This document shows, piece after piece, positions 25,501-34,500 of a stretch of 64,000 nt of DNA (positions are counted from its first letter, which is position 1; each line of letters opens with the position of its first letter). Source of the stretch: Agelas oroides (lineage: Eukaryota; Porifera; Demospongiae; Agelasida; Agelasidae); the NCBI GenBank assembly GCA_949130485.1, contig OX422205.1:4260415-4324414 (forward strand), read 5' to 3'. Both the position numbers and the translations under genes were made by a program. Under the pieces are notes generated by a model, which was given only the letters and a program-made list of their open reading frames with translations, was not told where the DNA came from and ran no database searches.

Positions 25501-28500
25501 CTACTGTACCACTTTGCACTAGCATCTAGAACAATTGACCAATCATGGCTGTCAATAATCACTGGACTGGACTAATGGAATGGACCAGTGGAATGGACTA
25601 CTGGACTGACCTTTTTTGCACTAAAAATCATTTTCATGCCCTCTAATGAGATTTCCTCTGGTTATACATGACCTCCTGCCAGCCTAGTGTGTTTCTCTTG
25701 TTGCTTTGTCTTTTCCTGGGTTTGTTGAGTATGTAGTCCGGTGACAAAGTGAGATGCAGACTGAAGTGAGTTCAGCATTTGTGCTGTAGGTGTGGATTAG
25801 AGTCTCACTTGAGTCTGTAGCACATAAAACTACAAATTAAGCTTCACTGGGTTGGGATGGTAGCTCAGCTCCTGCTTGAGGAGATTGATCATGCTCAATC
25901 ACTCCCATAGCCAAGCATGCTTCACAATACATTCACAATACATTGAGTGATTAGCCTACAGGACAGACTGTATCACTGCAAATGTCTAGTCAGAGGAATA
26001 GGAGGAAAGGAGTTGTGTCCCACTATTCCACTATCCATACTAGAACCGGCTGCTGCTTCTTTAACACTTTGGAGGAAACAGCCCATAGCATTACATCATC
26101 CTTTTACTGTTTGGTTGTTCTAAATGAGTCTGTGCAGCCAGCAGGTACCACTCCTGCAGTTCTACAGGTAATTGAATCTTGTTAGAGAGTATAAAAATGA
26201 TTTTTAGTGTAAAGAAGGTCAGTCCAGTAGTCCATTCCAGTAGTCCATTCCAGTGGTCCAGTCCAGTGATTATTGACAACCTTTACCACTTTTGCACTAG
26301 CATCTAGAACAATTGACCATCTTCATGTGGCAGACACTAAGCACCTATGTTGCCTAGATACAGCACCCTAAGCTTTCACAGACTGGTTGTTACTTAGTGT
26401 AAATGAAGTGTTTTTCTTTCCTTAAAGTGTGGTTTCAGAACAATGACAAAGTAGGATCTGGTGCCACCGCACCTAGCTATAGCCAGCATGAATACATACA
26501 GGACATACCAAAAATATGATTTTAACCACTGTGAAAGTCCTATGGTGGAAGTCCTATGAAGCCAGTCCCGGTTGAGTGCCTGGAAGGTCAGACAAAGCCG
26601 TTTTACTATATGAATCGTTACCAGCTTCTAAATTCCTCTGACTAGACACCAACCTGTAATATATTCACAGCTCACGATTGATTTCTGGGGTACAAATTAG
26701 CCAATATGTACTCAGATTGAATGTTACTACAAAGCGGCATAGCCACAAGTAGTATGTGTGTAAAAAGATCTAACATACTTGGATGCCATCATCCTTATCC
26801 TCATTAACCCTTTAAATGCTAAATTAATTCCCCTAAAGGTCTTGTGTAGACTAGTCCCACCTTCTTTCACCTGTATTTCCACTTCTGCCAGGAGTTAACC
26901 CGAGAAACTTGATCCACAGCTTCCTTCAGAAGTTTTTACAGGTTCATGACCCTGACCACACCCACTCATTACCGAGCGTTCAATAGTCTGGGCCCTCCGA
27001 CCAGGGAACGCTCCTCCAGACTGAAAGCTGCCTAAAAAAACAGAAATGGAGTCCCTACAAGGTGAAAGGACCGTTTTCTGTGCTCGTTTGTACAAGAAAG
27101 TAGAGGAGCGGGACACCCAGCGCTGACCAGGCCTTTTCTATAGCCAGCTGCAACAGCCGCCATGCACTGTCAGCCAGAGCGGTGCACCCACCCACCTCCC
27201 CCTGTCCCACCCTTTCTGCTAGCGCAGAACCTATCTTCAAAACGGATTGCGCCAACTGATAACATGCGGCCGAATTTCGATGACGCGTATAGGCGTCAAT
27301 CGCTGTTAAACGGTTAACTGACTAATGAGCTCATAAACCCCTGTGAGTCTCAATAAAGAGCTAAGAAAACCTGTTACCATAGTGATGACTGGTAACATTT
27401 CCTCTGGCGCCTGGCAACTACCCTATGACGTATCAACAGTACAGACCGGTACCGCCAAAGTGGCTCCTAATGAGGTAACACTAAACAGGATCTATTTCAT
27501 TTTCAGTGGTTACTAAATTTAACTCTGGAGCTATTAATGTAACCTGATCTCACTACAGTAACTGTGTTGAAGGTGCACATCCCATAATGTAAATTGATCT
27601 CATTGCAGGCTAGTTCTTGCAGTAGCTTCACACCCTGTGCACAGCTATGATGTGTGTGGCAGTGTGGATTAGGTCACCACTAGTAGAACTGAAGATTGAG
27701 CCTGTGTTCACCACACTACTGATACTGGGTCATTGCCATAGAGCTGAGATCACTAACACTGAGTCACTGGTATGGGCGGGATATCACCTTGGCAGCACCA
27801 CTATAATATAGAACATGTTACCTAGGTATCGATTATTATCGAATGTTTAAACATATTATGTTGAGGGGGGGGGGGTTCACAGGCAAACAATGAGCTTGCC
27901 TTTGCATTATATGTTGAGGGGGGGGGGGGGGGGGGTTCACAGGCAAACAACGAGCTTGCCTTTGCATTATATGTTGAGGGGGGGGGGGGGGGGGGGGGTT
28001 CACAGGCAAACAACGAGCTTGCCTTTGCATTATATGTTGAGGGGGGGGGTTCACAGGCAAACAATGAGCTTACCTTTGCACAAGTGACAGATTCTAGTAC
28101 TGATAGTCACTTCAGCTTTTGTTAGCCTGTTCACTTGTTGCTCTCTTCATCCTCCTGTTGTATAACCACTACTCATCTTTGTATGTTAGATAACACCACC
28201 TGTGGATATCACTTGTGTTTAGTGAATACTTATCACCATGGCACAAAGCTATTTGAAAATATCACAAGTTTGTTACCATCTGCATTGTTACAAGTGTTCA
28301 GTACATTTTCCAGTATAGTTGTGTACTGTGGTGGTGATTATTATACCATAGATCGGGAAATTTTCACGTTAAAAATAATTTGCATAAAAAATTTCGTGGT
28401 GTTAAATTTTCACAATTCATTTGATCCACAAAGTTTGTAAACAGATGTCGGTTACAATATGGACGAGCACCTGGAGCGTTCCTAGCGTTTAATCTACTAC

Positions 28501-31500
28501 CAGGTATCAGGAGAGCCAGGTATCGCTGGCTTTAATGCTGTGGCTGTCATTTACCTCGGGAGGTCTGGACGTGCACCACACTTATTCATTGATCATCGCC
28601 GTGTAAATGTTTTATTCGCATGTTAAATTTTCGCAGTTGGTCTCAGCTGTGAAATTATTTTAACAGCAAAATTTTGCCAATATGTAACCTGAGATTTATA
28701 TGAATAAGCCTCCACTCTATAGGCGCATGTACTAGCCTACCATCTCCCATCTGTTCTTGTTACACTGTAAACAATGTACTTTATAGTAAGCATCATTTTA
28801 CAACTTTCTGTGGTATATGAAATGAAATCTATGTGAGTATATGGAATTATTACCAATTTGTTACCATAGATGGTTTACAAATGTCAATTAAGTGTCCTAC
28901 TTCCGGAGGGCCAACGTGCGATCAAGAGGCAGCTGTACAGCACACCTTTCACCTTGAGAGAAGCAGCTTCTTTTATCCTTCGGCACTGGTGGTAAAAACT
29001 TGATGTGTAGGACCTTCTTGCCTGTATTTTGCACACAACTGCACCAAACACACACCCAACCCTTGCCCTCCGGAAGTGAAGCCATGCCCCATGAAACCAT
29101 CTATAGAAATTGTAGCCTGTTGTGTGGGCGGATCAAAGCTCTGTAGTTTGCCATCAATGGTAGATACATAAACACAACTTTTTTTTTTCATTTTCAAGAA
29201 CCACAGAGGCAGCTTGCATGCTGACCCAACAAACGACTATGTATCCCAAGAATGTTTATTAACTGTGGCTAGTAGCACAAACAAGAGATCAATGGCAGCG
29301 TTTTGTAACGGTTGACGGTTACAATATGCACAGCACGGGAATAGGAAAATACTGTTGTAGAAATATCAACTGGATAATACTCAGCTGCCTGTATTTTGCA
29401 CAGCTCGGTTGTATATTGAAGAAAGACCATTATTTTGTGGGCACAATTTTAAGCACAACTGGTACTTTTTCAGCATAATGGCTGGAAAGCTGGAATAGCA
29501 TGAGTAGACAATGATTGAGCATAATAGGGAACATGTTGCCAGCTCACAAAGCTTCCAGGCCATTGGTAACCATGGTGACAGTCACCAAAGAAATACACCT
29601 GTCCTTGCAGACATGATTCTTCCCAGTTGTAGCTATGTTATGTCTGCATGTGTGTGGTAAGGGTCTGTTGAACGGTGAGCCCCAAAGTTCAGTGTTTCAC
29701 AAAAGCAGTATTCAAAAACAAAAACACATCAAGCTTTTGAATTATGTTAACTAGCGTTGGGAAGGAATTAGCTAACAGCAGTCAGGGACATTTCCACTGT
29801 AGCACACAGGATCTGCAGGGTTCCAGTCAAGAGCAATTAAGAGGTTATCATGGGAGGTTCAAGCTTCATTCCATGATGTTTGTACTCCCATCCTCAGACC
29901 CTACCTGAAGGGGAGGATCTGGTGACATTCAGCCAATTCCTCATACTTATTAAACATTTAGTTTACTAATACTTACAAACTGATAACTAATTTACGGGAC
30001 GCTCTGAAAAAAGTGCTGTGTCATCTTGCTGAGGGTTTGAAGTAGACCCTGTCTTCCAGTGTGGCAATTACAGATTGAATTTTTTGCAATATGATTGGTA
30101 TTTGGAAATTCTGTGCTGAAAGAAATGAAACCCAAGAAATTGACTGAATGTTACCAGACCCTCTCCTCATGGTCTGGTGTGGTCTGGGGACGAGACTAGA
30201 GGTATGGGAATGCATTGCAAAGCCATCGTGTACCAGATCTCATAATCTCTTTAAACAAAACTATAACACCTCACAGCACCACATGGTGCCTTGTCTATGA
30301 GACCATGCCTACTAGTTACACTTGATTGTGTGTAAAACATATGCCCTGCACATGTATATCCTAACCTCATTCCCAGGCCTGGTTTTTCAAACAGGCCTGG
30401 GAACGAGACTAATGCATACCCTTAATATACTACCTATACTATTTTTAGGCATGCTTTCTGCCCACTCATTGAGGACTAGGCTTCTAGCCACCAAGTGAGG
30501 AACTGACATCATATCTTGTTAGAAACCTATCTCTGCCCTGCCTAGGAATGAGGCTAATGCATACCCTTAATATACTACCTACACTATGTGCCTTTTTAGG
30601 TATACTTTCTGCCCACTCATTGAGGACTAGGCTTCTAGCCACCAAGTGAGGAACTGACATCATATCTTGTTAGAAACCTATCTCTGCCCTGCCTAGGAAT
30701 GAGGCTAATGCATACCCTTAATATACTACCTGTACTACGTGCCCTTTATAGGCATACTTTCTGCCCACTCATTGAGGCTTCCAGCCATCAGTTGAGGAAC
30801 TGACATCATATCTTGTTAGAACCCCACAAGTGTATTTTCTGGTGTAATGAGTGGGAGTCGCTTGACAACGCATCCTGCAGCCTTCCTAGTGCTTGTGCTA
30901 GATGTCCCCAGAACATTCCTGATGACCATCATGTGATAGCTACACAGCTATTTGTGGCATACCTCATGAAACCAGAATCATGAGGAAATCATGAGAACTA
31001 AAAACAAATTGGAATGCTTGTGTAGTCACCATGATGTAACAATTAGTAGGAATGAGAAACAACATTACTGTATTGCCTAGGGTGTCTGGAAAACATGCAA
31101 CACCAGATCACAGACTACGATGCAGAAACGCAAGTCTATACTTGCAGTGCCTGAAAGCTGGCCACTCCAACACTGTAGGCATTACTGTTAGGCCGTTGTC
31201 ATTCCACACTTTCCAGATACTGGTATACTACATGTACATGTTCTTACCACCAAGATGCAAGGAAAGGGCACATTAATATATGATAATACACAGGCCAGAG
31301 AAAGGCTAAGACCCCCCCAATCTGAATCAAGAGCGCATAAGAACGAGTGGCTTGAGTAAGAACGTGTAACTCCAATAGAAGCCCTTAGTCTGGTCATTAT
31401 TGAACCATACTAAAAATAGTAACACATACTGCACATCCTGTGTAGACATAATGGTTGCTAACCACATGACCGGGTGTTTTATTTTTAGTAATGGCAGTAA

Positions 31501-34500
31501 AATCCACCCGGTTTCAAATTTTATGGAGTTACACGCTCTTACTTCAGCCGCCATTCTTATGCACTCTTGCTGAGTTCATGGTTAGTGTGCACCTACCTCA
31601 CCAACAAGCATGAGAAGTGATGCTAAATTGTAAAACATTTAACCGTGTCAGTTAAGTACACATCAATGTCTTGCAAATTCTAGGCCATTAAAGCCTAAAC
31701 TCTCAGATCACTGGGTGCATCTTTCATCCAATTTAGACTCATTTACTATGTGCTTGAAACTATATGCTGTGTGGTAGAGTAGTGTGTGTTTGTGTGTGTG
31801 TTTACCCAGTAGTTTAGGGACACTGTTGATTTCGTCCATAAGTTGTGCTAGGAGGGTGGAAGTATATTAACTTCTTTACCTGCCAAAGTGTTGCATGATA
31901 ACATAAGATACTGAGTCTGAGGGATCGATGTGATTTAGAAACTTGAAGGCCTAAAGCTATGGAGATCTGAGCACAGCAAGAGTGCTACTAAGGGCCTAAG
32001 AGTTTCTGAAATGCGTAGATCCCATTGAACGAAGCATCTAACTTTTAGAACATTCAAATTGTACACTTTCTTTTTTCTAAACTTGATGCTTTTTGGTTCA
32101 GAGAGTGAGAAATAAATCCACGGAAAAAAATCCGGGATCCAGCTGGGATTCGAACCCAAGACCTTCTGAATACTAGTCAGACACTCTTACCATTAAGCCA
32201 CTTGGACCCCTGGCAGAGGAGCGGAAGACAAGCTACATAAGCAGCATTGCCTAGAGGCCTGAGCCGAATTCCAACTGATTCTCACTTTCTCAGAGCTGGA
32301 CTGAACTGAAACCCTGGCTGAACTTTGCAACCTTTAAAGGCCCAGTCGTGGCACGTAGTCCTCCTAACAGTCCTATGCCATAACCAAGGCTGATGGTGAA
32401 ATTCAGAGGCTGGATGTTAACATCCAGCCTCTTATTTAAACTTGTGTTTGTTATTGCCAATAAATTATTGCAATGGAAGTTACAGTGAACACTTTTGTTC
32501 CACAGAGCATGGTCTCTAATTGTAGAGACCACACTCTGACCAATGAGATTGCAGAAAATACTACTACTATGTTCTAAGTAGAAGGTAGGGTTTAATCCGG
32601 ATCCCCCAACTAGAGTGAGCTGTGACTCATTCCTATGCCAGTCTCACCTCCAGTTTTCATCATATCTTTCATCAAAGGGAAATACCCTAGGAAGAAGGAT
32701 AAATGTCTCTTCTCCCACCAAAACGGAAGCAGATTAAGATCTAGCTATTGGCTGTCAAAGAGAGCAATCATGTAATACCAAATTTGGTTTGCCAAGTTTC
32801 CTCTCTTGAGATTGTAAAACCACAAACTGAAAATGGTAAAGGGAACATTGACAGGTAATTTCCACTTTTGACACCACAAGAATTTTGAGGAAATGATCAT
32901 TTTCTTGTATACATCAGTAGCCACAACACTGGGGGAACCTTTTGTCAGGCTTCCATAAATAGAAAGTAAACAATCACTGGTGATAAATGGTAGGCAATTA
33001 TGAGATTGCAAACTAACTATCCTACATCACAATCTTAAGAAGTTTTCATGTGCTCTGCTAGAATTGAGTGAACCAATCAGATTGCAGTGCTGTTACACAC
33101 AAAAAAGATTATGTATTGATGACAATGGACTCGAAGTGCCCTCTTGTTCACAGTGTAAACTACATACCATGAAATACTACAATCTGATTGGTCAATTGCA
33201 GGTAGTAAAAATCACTTATACCACCAGTAAATTCAACTTGTACCACTTGTAACTGAAACCATGAAGCACTACAAATGCAGCTGTTCTCATACAGATTGCG
33301 TACGCGAAGTGCTTAGCTCATTAGGAGTTGTACGACAATGGCTACAGTCTGAAGACATAGATAGCATGGAAGAAAGCGCTTGGCTCAACAGTGGTGGTCT
33401 TGAACTTGACCGGTTCACACGGAGTTTGCCTACAGTTTCAGTGGGAGCCATAGGTAGCTACTATTCAAGAAAGCGCTAGAACTCGCTCAACACAACTCAC
33501 TCACCAGCAAGTTGACGATGTAATGGGGCGGGACATTTCGGTCTCATTCTCAGGCGGTCTGAATTTGAATTTGGGTTTTGAATTCCAATCACTAGCAAGT
33601 GTCGCCGAGCTACATGTAGTAGAAAGTCAAAATGTCGCAAGGTAAACAGTCAGCGAACAGCTCGAAAGAGAGCTCACTCATTGAGAATTTGAACTGTAGC
33701 CGTTGCTAGGTAGTTTTGTTTCTAAGGAGAGAAACGATTTGATTGGCTATGGTATAATTACCTTATACGATGAAACCCTCAGGGCCTACGAAACCAAAAC
33801 ACCCTTGCGCTTCATGCGCGGGTGTTTATATAGGTTTCTGCGGGTATCTAAATTCTGTAGACCCCTCGATTTCATCGTATAACCTATATTTACATACCTT
33901 GTTTACAGTGAAAACTACCTTGTAAGTTTACCAATAACAAGAAGGACCAATCGGGTTGGAGAATATAACACACACATAATGGATGTTAGTCTGAGATTCA
34001 TGGTTTACAATAACCACCCTTGTCCTCAGGCTCCGCCCTCAGAGTCGGGTGGTTATTGACCATAAATCCCAGGCTACCATGCATTATCTATTACGTAATG
34101 GAGGGAGGGGTGGTGCACATACCTCTGTGCCTCTGCCTATGGGTATTTACAATACCGTAGTCTCACAAAAGAGCCCCCACCCCCTACTTTTGGCCCAATT
34201 TTCTGTATAGGGTCAAAGTTTACTCAAACGAACGCCCACCCTGGAGCGAGCTTCACGTGACTAACAGAGAAACAAAGCCTCAAGTGCTATGCATATCTGA
34301 GGTAAGAACTTCGTGTTATACTTTACCAAAGGTTATTTATTACAAGGTTGCTTTGTGTAGACGGTCGTAGCTAATGCAGCACGCACCGCGCTCACGTTGT
34401 CATGGTGCTGTTCAGAGTGTTGTGTGCCGTCAAGACTCCACTTCAGGGTGCTTGCAGCCCCATCGTACATTACTGTTTGTCCAATGTTTAGAGGGCATCG

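Noticed and set aside
33261-33479. 72-codon ORF reading [20 protein letters not shown]
   Set aside because: Plausible composition, but no family match, no matching splice sites and surrounded by CCAATCAGATTGCA-type repeats; chance frame or element remnant.
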